In this document: one piece after another, positions 32,121-45,138 of the stretch | Layout of the letters: every line of letters begins with the position of its first letter | How positions within the stretch are numbered: position 1 is the stretch's first letter | Assembly: GCA_026874595.1 (NCBI GenBank) | Contig: CM049316.1 | Coordinates: 11,522,839 to 11,586,838, forward strand | Length of the DNA: 64,000 bases | Source of the DNA: Sipunculus nudus | Lineage: Eukaryota > Annelida > Sipuncula > Golfingiida > Sipunculidae | Reading direction: 5' to 3' | Program-made: the position numbers and the translations under genes | The notes under the pieces: generated by a model | What the model was told of the DNA's origin: nothing | What the model saw: only the letters and a program-made list of their open reading frames with translations | Database searches by the model: none

Positions 32121-33599
32121 GTAAATACAGTTTTATTATTTTGGAAGGGATTGTTCCGCAGCGTTATATGATTATATTTTTAGAAATCTCGATACTGTTA
32201 GATAAATTTATCAAAAACTAAATATAAAATTGTTTCAATTGTAATTACAAGAAATACGTAATCCAGGACACAAATAACCTAGGAATATAAAATGGAAGAC
32301 ATCTGTTTAAGGAATTCCAACATGATTTTTACTGTAAAAAAATCGTACAACGCGTTTTGTTGAGTAACAAATAAGGATTGATACCAGTGTAATTTATTTG
32401 GTCAAATTGATAAATTTTGCTTCATATTAATCTAGAAAACTTGCACTTTAGCATTTGTTTTTGAACAGGTTATCCGTAAAGTACCTATGAGCAAATGGTT
32501 TTAGAAACATGTGTATAGCCTTTCCAATTTACAGCTGAGACCAAGCGAGGAAACCGCACCAGTATCATTAACGGTGCAGGGGGAAAGCCAAGAACATAGG
32601 TTACATTTACTAAGAGAGTACTGTCAGAGGAATAATCAAACCTCGCAATCTCAGGACAAGAAACTCCTGTTTCCTCATCAAGAAATAGTGGCGTCACCTG
32701 GAATAAAACTGACCGTCTGTCAGTCTTCTAAGGCTGGGTCAACTTTCTGGAGATTTATTGTCAACACAATTTACAATGGAACCTTTCTAAGGGAAATGGA
32801 GCCTTCATTTTTACCTTCAGTCATGAGCAATAATTTCACCAAGGTTATCTTGGTTCGACATCCTCTTCATCGAATATACTCTGCCTATAATGACAAAGTA
32901 GTAAGAATGACTGGCCATCACTTTATCATGCGTGAAGTCAGTCAAGCGTTTAACAACCTTGTGTACCACAAGTTTAATGAATCTTGTGTAAATGACTTCA
33001 GTTTTGCAGATTATATTCGACTTGCAACGAAAGAAGTTTTATCTGGGATGGAAATCTGGGACCTACATCGCATTCCACATTTCAGATATTGTAAACCTTG
33101 TGAATTTCAATATGATTTCGTTATAAAACTTGAAACATTCATCTCAGACTCAAAGGAACTGGTTAATTATCTCGAAAAGCGGGGCATTGAGGTCGCGCTT
33201 GACACGAGCTGGTTCGACACCAATTACCTATATGATAAATGTCGCTATTTCACCTCGTCTCTTTTGGCAGGCTGGCAATATGCTTACCACCAATGTTCTA
33301 CCGATGACAGAGTCCTGACGGGTAACCTAGAAGGACTTTATAATCAAGGATTTGTCAGTGCCTTTGGTTTTACAAAGAAAACATTTCAAGACTTGCCGGT
33401 TGCGAGTTGGGTGGATAAATGCATAGAGTTAGTTACAAGGGTAATGAAAGATCCGGAAAAAAGAAAACTCGCTAATTCTCTTGCAAAGGAAGCTGTCAAA
33501 CGTGCTATCAGGTCGTTGTCAAAAATACATCTGGACGCATTTATCAGAGCTTACCTACCTGATTTTGAAATGTTCGATTACAAAACGGGATCTAATTAA
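31980..33599 (+). CDS. Golgi carbohydrate sulfotransferase (Sulfotransfer_2 family), copy A
   Basis: Type II Golgi-membrane enzyme expected to move sulfate from PAPS to a glycan hydroxyl. Two coding exons, 31980-32120 and 32535-33599 (donor GTAAAT, acceptor tttacAG, phase 0), give 401 residues, normal for the CHST8-14 group. Seen: a short cytoplasmic tail KKTR, a transmembrane anchor about residues 10-29, a stem with an N-glycosylation sequon, a 5'-phosphosulfate loop CQSSKAGSTFWR (109-120), a 3'-phosphate site LVRHPLHRIYSAYNDK (153-168), then YDFVIKLETFISD and paired cysteines FRYCKPCEF in the C-terminal half. The acceptor sugar cannot be told from sequence. Met3 is an alternative start. The frame is intact. 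It is a close paralogue of the gene at 59213. An AATAAA lies at 33837. Confidence 0.88.
32535..33599 (+). CDS. sulfotransferase A exon 2: stem and catalytic domain
   Basis: 354 codons plus stop, one uninterrupted exon. The open frame extends 24 bp upstream into the intron, so an ATG at 32511 is a false start. It contains both PAPS-binding motifs. Confidence 0.92.
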   Translation: MRPSEETAPVSLTVQGESQEHRLHLLREYCQRNNQTSQSQDKKLLFPHQEIVASPGIKLTVCQSSKAGSTFWRFIVNTIYNGTFLREMEPSFLPSVMSNNFTKVILVRHPLHRIYSAYNDKVVRMTGHHFIMREVSQAFNNLVYHKFNESCVNDFSFADYIRLATKEVLSGMEIWDLHRIPHFRYCKPCEFQYDFVIKLETFISDSKELVNYLEKRGIEVALDTSWFDTNYLYDKCRYFTSSLLAGWQYAYHQCSTDDRVLTGNLEGLYNQGFVSAFGFTKKTFQDLPVASWVDKCIELVTRVMKDPEKRKLANSLAKEAVKRAIRSLSKIHLDAFIRAYLPDFEMFDYKTGSN

Positions 33600-33836
33600 A
33601 CCCATATTTAAAAACCTGTCGTTTTGGTTTAATTCACGCATATACAAATTATCCAGTGCTTTGTTTGTGACATAAAACGTAACAACATATTAAAACAATT
33701 CTGCTGAAATGATTCCACATGTAAAATACATTTGGGAATGTAGAAACATTTGAACACTTGGCGACGAGGAAGGACGAGTTAGATTGAACCTACTCCAGAA
33801 ATATTGCTCAAAACTCGTATGATCCCTAATTAAAGA

Positions 33837-33842
33837 AATAAA
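33837..33842 (+). terminator. candidate polyadenylation signal of sulfotransferase A
   Basis: AATAAA 238 bp after the stop codon in the same orientation. It is the first canonical hexamer I noticed there; no cleavage site can be verified. Confidence 0.35.
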
Positions 33843-36800
33843 AAGGCTTTTCGACTTATTTGGGTCCTAAAAATAGGAGTACAGTTATATCCCAGTCCGG
33901 CCCAAATACCCTTACCAGGGAACGTCACTACGTTTTAAGTCCAAGAACCCCGCTATTTGATCATATGCTGCAAAAGTGCTGGTATGCTGCCCACCTCATG
34001 AGACCTTAGAAAGTTACCAGTATTTTACCAATTACCATGTATTTTCTAGGCAAACAGACTCAAACATTGTGAACAGACCTGGCATTGTTATACTCGTATA
34101 TTCACATCTGAAATAACAACTATGAGGAAGCTAGTAAATACCTGTAAGGGAGTTCTTTTTTTCACGATGTTCAACTTATAAATAATATGGTCCAGAGAAA
34201 GCATTGATTCAAGACATATATTCTTTAGGGTTCACAAAAGGGAGCGCGTGTTCTGAGTTGGAACTTTTTAACCAACAAGAAAAACTATGATTCGAGTAAG
34301 ATTCAACATTAACTTGGTTTTCTAGTAGAATGGTTTCTCCTGCACTGAGGAAACGGCATTTAACACATTTAACAATACAATTGACAGAAATAAAGAAAAT
34401 AACCAGGGTAACATTGAAAAGGCAATCTTTTATAATTTTAAATGGTGTACGAACCCGTGAGGGGACACTCTGTTTGCTCTCTCCGAGTAAATGCTCTACG
34501 ATTCTCTCCAAAATTTATCATTTGTTATGTATTTACTAGTTTAATTAAATGTATCTCGCACATATTTCAATTTAAGGAGCTAAAGACAAAGACAGAGGTA
34601 CATACATAGACGACGCTTCCATTTTAATTACCAAAATAACACTGTCATAGATAACTGTCAATGGCCCCTATGAAGTAACGGGATATTTTGCACCTTAGAC
34701 AAATAGAACGATCACGATACTTATATCACATAGTTCAGTCCATGCATGGAGGTCCTTGATTCGTCCCAGGTGTAATAAAATGCCTGATCAACACTGTCCA
34801 TTTTATTCTGAGAATATGGTAAACATGTTTGAACTAGAATTAAAATAGAGTTAGCTGATCACATTATCACCCCCTCCAATCAAGAGCGGGATAAAAACAA
34901 ACTATTTATTCGATTGACTCAGCGGGTGTCAAACTCTGCCCATGATAATTATGCGCAACACCAGTAATATATTAGCGCTCCATAGGCAGGAGATGTGATG
35001 GCCCTCTCGTGGAAGACGGAATGCCACAAAGCCAAGCAGGATGTCGATCCATCCATCAGTGTGCCTCGAGGAGGTGGACATGTAGTGATATCCCAGGTGT
35101 CCAGGTCAAATACATAAAGGGCATGGGTTGAAATATAAACGTCAGATAATGTAAAGAACTTTTGGGAAAATATGTTAGCTTTATCTTTATCTATACCTGT
35201 TTTTATCTTAATGCAAGTGATAGTATGTCTTTATTAAACGCCATTGCAGAAATAAACAAAGCTCGGGTGTAAAGGGATAAAAAAATCACATTTTCACATT
35301 TCCTGCCTATGGAGAGCTATGTAATATATTACTTGTTCGATTCCATCAATATATCGTATAGGCAAATCGGCATTCCTAATGCTGGTTAATGCCTATTCTT
35401 AGTTTCAGCTTAAAATTTTATTTGAATGTAGCAAGCAGTCTGGCTGAAGTATTTTCTTTTAATGTCTTAACTAAAGCATCCAATCTTTCAAATGTAAATT
35501 AAATAAAGTTACTATGTAATACAATTTCATCAGTTTAATTTAAGGGGGAAAATCTTTATAAGTCAGATGAAACTTCACTTTACTTATTCAACAGCCCGTA
35601 CTTTTATTTTTAAATTTGGTTATTCTGCATATATGGTATGTAATTCACTTTTCCTAGCTAAACAGACCACCTGACCAACAGAGGCTTAAAGAAGTTTTCA
35701 AAGTTTTGTCTCTAATGCGTAGGTCGGTCGGACTATTTCATGGAGCAATATCAGATGCTAACGCTATTGCAAATAACCCACATTAGGGCGTTTCTGCCTT
35801 TTTACTAGTTACATATTTATATTATTTTGATAACGGTCCAATATAAGGATAACCAACAGTGTTTTAATGTATCCTCATTAGGTGTCGCACCAACACTATC
35901 ACACCCATTACTTGAACTGTCTGGGAAATCAAAGCCTCTTAAGGCAAAGGGCTTCAACCTTAAATCTTGTAACCATGTACTTTCTTCCTGTTAATGGTTA
36001 TTTGATGAAGGTCTGCTATCACATTGTTACGGTCCTCATTCACGCTGCAAATATGACTTGACAGATAGCAATACAAAAGTTTACACGTATCCTCACAGGT
36101 AAATAGGAAGACTTTATAAGTGCTATAAAGTACCTCTATTAATTTGCATAAAGCATTTACACAATATATTCAATAGAAACAAAATTATAGGAATAACGCC
36201 CTATAACACGAATAAATACTTAATTGAAGTCGAGTCCCATTCGTTAATCACAAGACGTTTATGGTCAAACAAAGTTCAACGAAAGTCCGTTTCAATGTTT
36301 AAAAAAAAGTACATGGTGGCTCACAAAGGTTCATGGCAGGTCCGCCGACGGATAACGATTTAAAGTCCACATGTAATGCTGTTGGGAGGTAACAACATCC
36401 AGGATCCTGTATAAAAAATAAAGCAGTCCTCGGCGCGTTTTGCGTATTAGTCCCTTTTATAGGACGGAACAGGTCATTGGACTAGTTTATGTTGTGCGTG
36501 TTTTCTTGTGTTGTCCTTCTTTAACAACAAAGTGCTTGGCACTGCATGGTTGCTTGCGGGGACCACAGGGGAATTTCCATGCGGGGGACACCAATTATCT
36601 TACGTTTGTTATTTCAGGAAATTGCCTGTTAGGGCATGGAGCTCTTTTATGTAATAATAAAATATCTATAACAGTGGAATTGATTAATCGGAGGAAAAGA
36701 TTCTCCCTGTAATTCTCCAGTCGCAATCAAAATATACACTACAAACATTTTACTTAACAACTATAACTAAAGAATTCCACAGGACTGTAAGAAACTAATG

Positions 36801-36960
36801 GGTATCATTGGTGGCAATAACTCCAGTTTACAAAGTGTTAGTTTAATATACATAATAGTTACCCAAAGAGGCAAGGTGTTGCCAGTTAACGTAAACTGAA
36901 AACGGTTTCAAATTCATTTTTATTTGCTAAATACCCTCTCTAATTAAGAGAAAATATTGA
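33843..36960 (+). repeat. 3' flank duplicated with 61080-62140 and 63000-63150
   Basis: Blocks shared with the DNA after copy B: 33850-34010 with 61120-61280 ('gggaacgtcactacgttt', 'gctgcccatctcatga'), 34215-34360 with 63000-63135, 35215-35400 with 61320-61500 ('tcaatatatcg'), 35935-36030 with 61770-61890, 36760-36800 with 62095-62120. No gene is recognised in it. Confidence 0.65.
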
Positions 36961-36969
36961 AAACGGCCT

Positions 36970-37146
36970 GTGTTCAACACACCCTCAATTCATATAGACA
37001 CGAGTTATCATTCAGATGTGCATTTTTCATGTTACGGAACCCAAAGGTCAGGTTGTGAATGCTGGCTCCTCTTTGTGACGTTGATTTTCGTTTTGCTTAG
37101 GCAAACTTTAAAACTCAGGCCATTCAGTTTCGTTTACAATATAAAG
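36970..37146 (+). pseudogene. sulfotransferase orphan first exon (copy psi-3)
   Basis: The frame ..RSGCECWLLFVTLIFVLL.. resembles the anchor exon of copy A (TRCECIAMMSIFVLAL). It ends at a conserved donor AAAG|GTAAAT in the same phase. The downstream DNA is a LINE, with no catalytic exon. The only in-frame ATG is at 36970. It may have been separated from its second exon by the retroelement insertions, or be a partial duplicate. Confidence 0.55.
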
Positions 37147-37689
37147 GTAAATCCCATACTTTTGCTTGGAAAACTGATGACCTGACAGAACAAAACCCGT
37201 TATAACTATATTATCCAGATATTTTACATAATAACTCGTTTTATCTGAAAACGGATATAAAGAAACCGTATAATAGAATTTAATAAAAAAAAACTTGTAA
37301 TCTAAGATTATAATAAAATAAACAAACGTAACATATATGCTGTAGTTATACACCCAATTAAAGAAAAATATATCACCCGGTTTCCTACCAAACCATATAC
37401 ACTCGAAGTTAAGAGATTTAACGCTAGCATAAGATTCGTTTTCATGAAAAAAATCAGTAAAACAGCTCTTATCAATTATCAATATCTGTGTTTATAGCTG
37501 GAATTGAAAGACGTTTGATATATGCATGACCTACATATGAAAATCCTACAGACCATATTGTAATGACATGATGAAATAAATATAACTGCGTCAATATAAC
37601 TGCGTTATAACAATTTGTGGAATATTATAAACTTGTATGCACCAAATGAGGAAAGGAAACAGATTTTGTTTTCAGAGACCTAATATTTA

Positions 37690-39273
37690 AGCCTAAGGGG
37701 ACGGAAATCGAACCAAATGATATTATTATATTTGGAGGTGACTGGACCTGTTCTTTAACATTTAGGGATATAAAAAGGGGACGAGGTGTTTGTAAATTAA
37801 GAGTTGTAACTGAGATAATGAAAATAAAAATTATAAAGTAGGATAGATATATATGGAGAACGAGAAATCCAGAAAAAGAACATGATACATGACGACAAAG
37901 ATTGAAACGGATTTATAGTTGGCTAGATTATTTCCTTATACCTTATAAGAAAAACAAGTCGCCAGGAAATGATTGACTTTCATTTGAATTTATACTTTGC
38001 TTTGGGAGAGGTAAGGAAACAATGGTCCGCAGTTTTAATTATTGTTTCGATTAAGGTATATTGTCACCATCACAGAGGCAACAGTTATGACATTGATTGA
38101 GAAAAAAATAAGGATCGTACAAAACTAAAAACACTGATGCCCAGCTCCTCACTTAATACGGATTACAAATTATGACAAAAGCTCTTTCATTCAGACTAAA
38201 ATCGGTGTTATCAAAATTAATACTCAGGACTCAATATGGGTATATAGAAGATAAATCGATAACGGAAGCTCTAAGAGCTATTTCATATGCCATATATTAT
38301 ATATTAATTCAAGGAAATTAAATGGAATTTTATTAACTCTAGGATTATAAAAAGACATTTGATACTCTTGAAAGAAAATTTATATATGGTACATTCTTCG
38401 GGATATTTTGAAATAGAAAGAGGGATTAGACAAAGGGATCCATTCTCACCATATTTATTTATATTGTGTTTAGAAATAATGGCTACTAATAATCGTATAA
38501 TCAAAATATACAAGGTATAAAAACAACACGAAGAACTGAACTTAACCTTATATGCAGATGATACCACAGATTTTCAAACAAATATTGATTATGTGAAAAG
38601 AGTTATCTCACATTTCAATGAATATAAATGGTATCCTGGATTACAAATGAATAAAGTCAAAACTGAGGCAATGTGGTTTGGACTCTTAAGAATAATAATG
38701 AAAAACCCCTAGGTCTAAAATGGTTAGAATATGTTAAAGTTTTGGGAGTTCATATGTCATGTAATACCGAAATAATTGATTCACGCAACTTTGAGGATAA
38801 AATTCAGAGTATTTATAAGATAACTCGTATATGAAAACAAAGAAATGTATCCATACAAGGAAGAATACTATAAACTAAAACATTGTTTTATAAAGCTATC
38901 GCATACCAGGAAGATTAAAAGATCAATTGAATAAGTTATTGTGAACATTTATATGGAAAGGGAAAACTAGGGGGAAGTTAAAAGAAAAGATTTGATAAAC
39001 CAATATGAGAAGGCGGTTTAAACATGTTCTATATTGACCGTTTCATAAAAGCACAACATGTTATGTGGATTAAAAGGTACTTTAATAGACACAGAAGACT
39101 TGAAATTACTTCTTGATACATTTTGTGAAAGGATTGGAGGTATACAAATGTTACTTAAATGCGACTTTGAACAAAATCAGTGTAAATACGTGTTGCAAGA
39201 TATATATGTTCATATATTAAAGACTCGGAAGGAAATTTGAGAGCAACATTTGTTAAGTCCTTGTATCTGGAAT

Positions 39274-39340
<67 letters not shown>

Positions 39341-40310
39341 TAACAGGCAAAGGTTTTTTGTGAATTCTCTTTTTCAAAAAGGTATAGTGTATGTTTATTA
39401 AAAGTATAAGGGCAATGGGGACCCAGTAAATTTTTCAATATTGGGCCAACAAAGGAGCAGAGCGAAAAGTTGTGATTATCTATAGGACAATCTTAAAGCA
39501 GAGCAGGGGATTGATATACAACACTGAGACGGAAAATGCAGAGAACGAGGATAGATTGAATCAATGTAAGAAAGAAACGATTAGGCACTAATGAAGATAA
39601 TAAAATCAAAACAAGCTTATGATTTTCTGTTAATCAGATATTAGTAGGCAACATCCAAGAAAGGAAAAATTGATATCAGGTTTAATTTATTAAACAAGAA
39701 TGAGAAGTTTCTTTTAAAATGGTCCTTACTTATGTAAAGCTATAAAAATTGTGGGAATATCAGTTTATGAATAATGAACAATTATTTATAATTAACTAGG
39801 AAACTATTTAAATTTGGTCTCACAGAAACCAGTATCTGCATATACTGTCGAGTACATATTGATGATTAAGCACATTTATTTCTTAGATGTAATGTAGTTA
39901 AGTCCTTATGGCATGGAGACATTATGAGTAAAAGAAAAAAGTCCCACATGTAACAGATATTATATATTTGACTAAGAAGATATATGCTTAGTGTAAAAAA
40001 AAAAACGATAAAACTTATATGGACTTTGAGGAAAGGTTAAAATGCTCTCGCTCTCAGAATAAGACAGACAGTACCTGGAGTTTACTTCGGGAATAAACTG
40101 AAGAAAAAAAACTAAACAACAGCAACTAGAATGTACATTACCAGGAAATATTAATTAATTATATTAAGGTCAAAACCAAATGATCTTAATTTATATGTAA
40201 ATGTCTACGTCTATGTTTTGTTTGTTAAGGGTCGTTTAATTATTTGTATATGTTCAATTTAGCGCTGTTCAGTGTATATGTTTTTTTCAATAAAAATGTT
40301 TTCAAAAACC
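37690..40310 (+). mobile_element. degenerate L1/Tx1-type LINE
   Basis: Pieces in order, with frameshifts and stops between them. The endonuclease C-terminal part is FGGDWTCSL..(near 37735) and WRTRNPEKE (37855-37885). The RT parts are LSPSQRQ.VMTLIEKK (38060-38110), a RTQYGYIEDKSITEALRAI block (38225-38285), GIRQRDPFSPYLFILCLEI (38425-38485) and YADDTT (38550-38570). The C-terminal remnants include AQHVMWIKR (39050-39075). An internal deletion lies between endonuclease and RT. An (AT)n array has grown inside (39279-39338). The 3' end near 40300 carries AATAAA. Not functional. Confidence 0.78.
39279..39338. repeat. (AT)n microsatellite inside the LINE
   Basis: About 60 bp of perfect AT. Confidence 0.95.
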
Positions 40311-40329
40311 TAACCTTCTGATGACCATA

Positions 40330-40485
40330 GGGAACTTGATTCACACCTAAACAGTTATTGTTACTGAAGGGGAATTAAAAAAGCCTTAAGGAAGTGTATG
40401 CAGACAAGAATAATCTTGTTCCGTCTGTTAAGGTGGATTTCATGTGAGACCAGTTACAAAATTATTTTACTTGAAGGAGATAGAA
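40330..40485 (+). mobile_element. BEL/Pao copy 1: end of pol only
   Basis: It matches 44670-44992 and 55525-55782, e.g. 'ttattgttactgaa', 'tgtatgcagacaagaataa', 'tttcatgtgagaccagtta'. It directly precedes an LTR, so it is the tail of a copy whose body was lost or replaced by the LINE. Confidence 0.65.
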
Positions 40486-41363
40486 TGTAAAACTATTGGA
40501 CCATTGCATGGTTTTATGAATATTGTATTGCTGATATTTTTAGATAGTATGTTATAAATAATATGAGTTTAGTCGATTTTATACACTTCTGTGTTGTTAA
40601 TGAAGCAATGACTGGATATCAAAGTTGTAGATTTTTTGGTGTTTGTTTAAAGCCAATATGTAACATATCTGGGGTTAACAGGTGGTATGCCATACAGGCA
40701 TATGTTGATGGAATTGTGCGGGAGCATAGGTTTCATGTTATTCAATGAATAAAGCTGACACAGAATAAAATTTTACAAACAAATATTAAGTATCATGTTA
40801 CTGTATAACATTTATGATTTTAAGTTTAGAAGTCTGTAGAAAATGTATAACTGTGGAACCGGATATTACGATATAATGTATGATTTGTATTGAAGTACTT
40901 TTTTAAAGTACTTTGTATCCTTATAACATGTCAAAACAAAGAGAGAGCACTTCTTTATTTTATAAGTATGTATTGATACATAGGGTACACATATATGATA
41001 TTGAAAGTTCGTCGCTTGTTTTGACTGTAGAATGGACTATAGTAAGTTCATAGGGACCTTCGTGTAGCCACGAAATTGAATAGATAGGTTTGTGTAGGGT
41101 ACGGGTTTACTGGTTTGCCTAGGTAAGGGCCTAGTTTTTTACTGTTTTTTATTATGGCCGGTCGGTAGGTATATGAGATCAAGGGTTAAAAAGGTCCACA
41201 TGGTGGCCGGACGGTCCAGGTTTTGGAAGATTTGTCACAGTTCGATAACCTTGTGTTCGTGTGTAACGGTGTGTTCCGTGTGTTACGGTTGTTTCGTGAG
41301 ATGTTACTTGGACTTTGTATACTGAAATAAAATATAGGACTTTCTGAAGTAAAAATGGCTACA
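40486..41363 (+). repeat. BEL/Pao LTR 1
   Basis: About 880 bp, colinear with 55783-56633 from 'aaaactattggacc' to 'ggactttct.aagtaa..tggctaca'. Homology stops exactly after ..ctaca in both, which marks the LTR 3' end (TG...CA ends). The 5' boundary (TG at 40486) is inferred from the end of a purine-rich stretch and is less certain. Confidence 0.7.
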
Positions 41364-44300
41364 GGAGCTTCCAAATTGACAAAACGCCGAATTAAAACAT
41401 GGACTTTGAACACTGGTAAAGCAGGCGCCAGGGCCTGGTGATGATACCGTCCGTCACGACCGGGCCTTTGCGCCTGCTCCACCAGTGTGATCAAAGTTCT
41501 TGTTTTACTTACACCGTCAGCGGAGCTGATTACGTTTAGTGGTAACCCGACTCAGTATTGGAAATTTATCAATCATTTCGAAAAAAAAAACAGTGGTCAA
41601 TCGGCTCAGTGACCGGAGGACAACCATAATGTACCGGATACAGTACTGTACTGGAAAGGAACGTAAGATGTCGTCGAAGACTGTGTTGTGTTGCCGCCAG
41701 AGGATGGTTGCAGACAAGCAAGCGACTTACCCCATAAACGTTATTAGCAACCACAAGTGATTGCTCGTGCATATATAGCTGGACAGGCTAATTGTACTTA
41801 TTGAGAAATTCTGATAACTCGGGATTGTTAAAATTGTCTATGCAAATGTAAAAATGTCAACTCTCTTTGAGTAATAATTGTTATCTTGCTGATATAAATA
41901 ACTCAGAAAACTTGCTAGAAATAATTAGGCGTTTCTTTATGCATATCAAGGCAAAATGGGCTGAAACAGCCGAGACCCTTATTGACAAGGTGTCGAACCA
42001 GATTTCCACATTTAACCAAACACAATGGACGGTAATGATTTTGCATTTACTGCCCTACAGACTACAGCCTACAGGCCATACTGAGTCAAGGGTCAGAAAG
42101 TTTAATACTGCCACACGTCCCAGGTTTATCATATTAAACAATCAGGGTGGTGTTAGTGGAAGTATTAAAATTAGTCGGACGATAAAGGATTAACAGACAC
42201 AAGATGTTCAAGATGCATGTTTTGTTCTAGGAATCATCATACTGTTTATTGGTGACAGTGTGTGTTGGCAGATCCCTAGATGACCGGAGAAAGTTTATCA
42301 GAATAAATCGGTTGTGTGAAAATTGTTTTTAGAGAGGCCACTTTGCTAGAGATTGTATGAAGAACAGTGCATCTACAGTTCAAGCTTGTAAACCTTAAAC
42401 ATCACACCTTCATATAGTTCACAAGCATGCTGATGATACTGCTGGTGCTGGCAGTAACGTTGTACATACACAACTAACAACAAAAACAGGTGATGACAAA
42501 CCAGAAGGTATGCATCATTTGATCAGTAATGATAACATGTGTGATAACAAATCTGATATAAATGTTTCAGGTCATTGCACAGCCACTTTGGCCGGGGAAG
42601 ACGAGTGTGTTTACGTGTTGTACCTGTTGTGTTACAGAACTGAAAGGGATGTAACGTGTACCATACGTATGCCTGATAAGATGTTCGGTCAGGTGTTACA
42701 CAGTGTGATCAGAAAATGGTTGATATTATAAAGTTAAAAGTTACTACAAGAGATTTTCTCTAACAACTGTGAAAAATGAAAATAGTCCTACCAAGGGTTA
42801 ACAGGTCTCAGATTTAATTGATAAATCTGTAGATGGTATGTAATGTATTGAGATAGAAAAGATATGAGCAGTTGGCAAATTACCTGTATCTAGACGGAAT
42901 ATCCTATTTAATAAAGATTTAGAGCCATGGTTACATTTAAGGGGGTTGAGTTTACCACAGTGAGATCAGAGAGAGGTTACACTCCTTATAGGTATTGATG
43001 TATCAGAGTTATTCTGGGCTTTAGAGGAGAGGAGAGGATGGACTCTCAAAGGACCCGTAAATAAATCAGGGAGGAGGTCATCTGCACATGGTAATTTTGT
43101 AAATGTTCATGATGATGCTCTAAATCATCAGGTAGAGCAGTTCTGGAAAACTGAATTAAATGATTATGTAGAAAAGGCAGCCATGGCAGTGGAAGATGAG
43201 CATGCACTCTCAGTTATGGTGGCCAGGTGGAGATTTAAATGCGGAGGCTGTTGTGCTCGTTTCTGTCTCAGAACTACTCAGGTGATCAGGGAAGTTTTGA
43301 TGGTCAGACAATTAGTACAGTACAGAGAATTTTTTTTTAAGTTGAGGATTGTCTGAATTTATTAGAAACAGAAAGTCCAGCAGTACATTTTGTCAATAAG
43401 CTATGTGTTGTGTTATCTAGGTGAGGTTTTTTAACTCATTAAGTGGTTCAGCAACAGCCATGTTGTTCTAAATATTATAATAGACAGTAAGAGGGCATCT
43501 TCTATTGTATAAATATCTCAAGAAAAGATGAGGGTGGATCGTTCCAATTTGGTAGGTTAGACAAGTGTTAACAGCCAACAAAGAAACTCTTTCTATAGCT
43601 AGCTCCATTTTTTCATTACCACTAAAGAGCTGCTACAAGACTTTGCAAACAGATACTATTATGGGATGATAATATCTCAACCAAACAAGTGATTTGGTGG
43701 AAGCAGTGGTTCAATTGTAGATGTGATTTAGGGAATGTAGAGTTAGATCGGTGTTTCAAGCCTTTAGGGTAAGGTGACGTTTCTAGCACAGAACTGCATC
43801 ATTTTGCAAATGCATCCCAGGCAGGTTATGGTGCAGTGTGATATTTGGGGTTTGTGGGTGTAGACAATATCATTCATAGTTCTTTTGCTACAGGCATGGC
43901 GAGGTCAGCGCCATTAAAAACTGTCACAGCCCCGACACTTGATTTGACTTCTGCTGTAGTTGCTGTAAAGCCAGATCAGATTTTGAGATCAGAACTAGAG
44001 TTTCACATCTGGAGGTCAATCTTTTGGACAGATTCTACATCTGTTATACAATTATTGAATTGTAGGAAAAAGAGTTTCATGTATTTGTTGCAATTCGTTT
44101 GTCAACGATACATGGGTGTACTAAGCCGTTTCAGTGGAGATATGTTGAGTCTGAGCTTAATCCTACAGGTGATGCTTCCAGGGGTCATAGAAATAAACCG
44201 ACAATGGAAATACATAATTTGTTGAGCGGACCAGAAATTTTGTATGAGGATGAATCACAATGGCCACCATGCACCATAGAAATTCAGGTTTAAGAGTTAA

Positions 44301-44992
44301 TGTTGTTCAGTTTATCTGAAAGGAAGGAATAGATCAGATATATCAGTTGGTAGATTTATATGTAGGCGTCGTAAGTCTGAAAGCATTTTCAGTGATTATG
44401 GTATACATTTTACAGGGGGTGACAGAGAACTGCGCCAGTCTCTGCAGTAGTGAAATCAGCAGAAAAATACTTGGCATTTTAGTCCCCTCAACAGCTAGCC
44501 ACTTGGCCGGAATTAGGGAGCGTATGGTAGGGCTCACAAAATAGGTATTGAAAGCGTGGTTAAAAAAATAAACAGTCCCAGATGAGACTTGTTGAAAGTT
44601 GGTACAGGAGCTGGGAAAATTCTAAATGACAGGCCACTAACGCAGCCTAGTGATAACCGTACGAATCTTTGCCTACTTACACCTAACAGGTTATTGTTAC
44701 TTAAGAGGAATTCAAGTAGTCCTCCTGGTGTATTTAGTCTTTTGGGTAAGATGGTTGAGAGAATATTTGCCAGCTTTGCAGCTAAGGCAAAATTGACAAA
44801 GCAGAACTTACAAGTAAATGACTTGGTATAAGTTATGGACGAAAAACTGTCCACGTGAAAAATATCCTTAAGGAAAGGGGACTGAAGTGTATGCAGACAA
44901 GAATAAGCTTGTTCCTTCTGTTAAGGTGAAAACAGCCAGTCGATTTCATGTGAGACCAGTTACCAAATTATTTTTACTTGACGGAGATAGTA
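41364..44992 (+). mobile_element. BEL/Pao copy 2 body (degenerate gag-pol)
   Basis: Internal region between LTR 1 and LTR 2. Broken frames show: a gag-like start (41540-41760); a zinc-finger region with CSRCMFCSRNHHTVYW and LCENC..GHFARDC (42190-42370), the BEL-type paired knuckles; a protease-region block HLRGLSL (42935-42960) and VTLLIG; and an RNase H-like block SIFWTDSTSVIQLL (44010-44060) preceded by APLKTVTAPTLDL. Stops and frameshifts are frequent, and most of RT and part of the integrase are missing or scrambled. No functional protein. Confidence 0.72.
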
Positions 44993-45138
44993 TGTAAAAC
45001 TATAGGACCATTGGATGGTCTTGTGTATATTGTATTGCTGATATTGTTATATTGTATTTAAAGAATTAAAGAATTTGAAATAAGGTGATATTGATACACT
45101 TCGGTGTTATAAATGAAACAATGACCGGATATCCGAGT
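44993..45138 (+). repeat. BEL/Pao LTR 2, 5' part (interrupted)
   Basis: It starts 'tgtaaaactataggaccatt' and follows LTR 1 until 'atgaccggatatccgagt'. There the MITE at 45143-46454 interrupts it. It resumes at 46455. Confidence 0.7.

Noticed and set aside
32511-32534. ATG at 32511 as start of the sulfotransferase
   Set aside because: It lies in the intron before a good acceptor. The upstream anchor exon at 31980 joins in phase and supplies the membrane anchor the family needs.
37108-37482. 124-codon minus-strand ORF
   Set aside because: AT-rich Phe/Tyr/Ile composition. It overlaps the orphan sulfotransferase exon on the other strand and has no motif.
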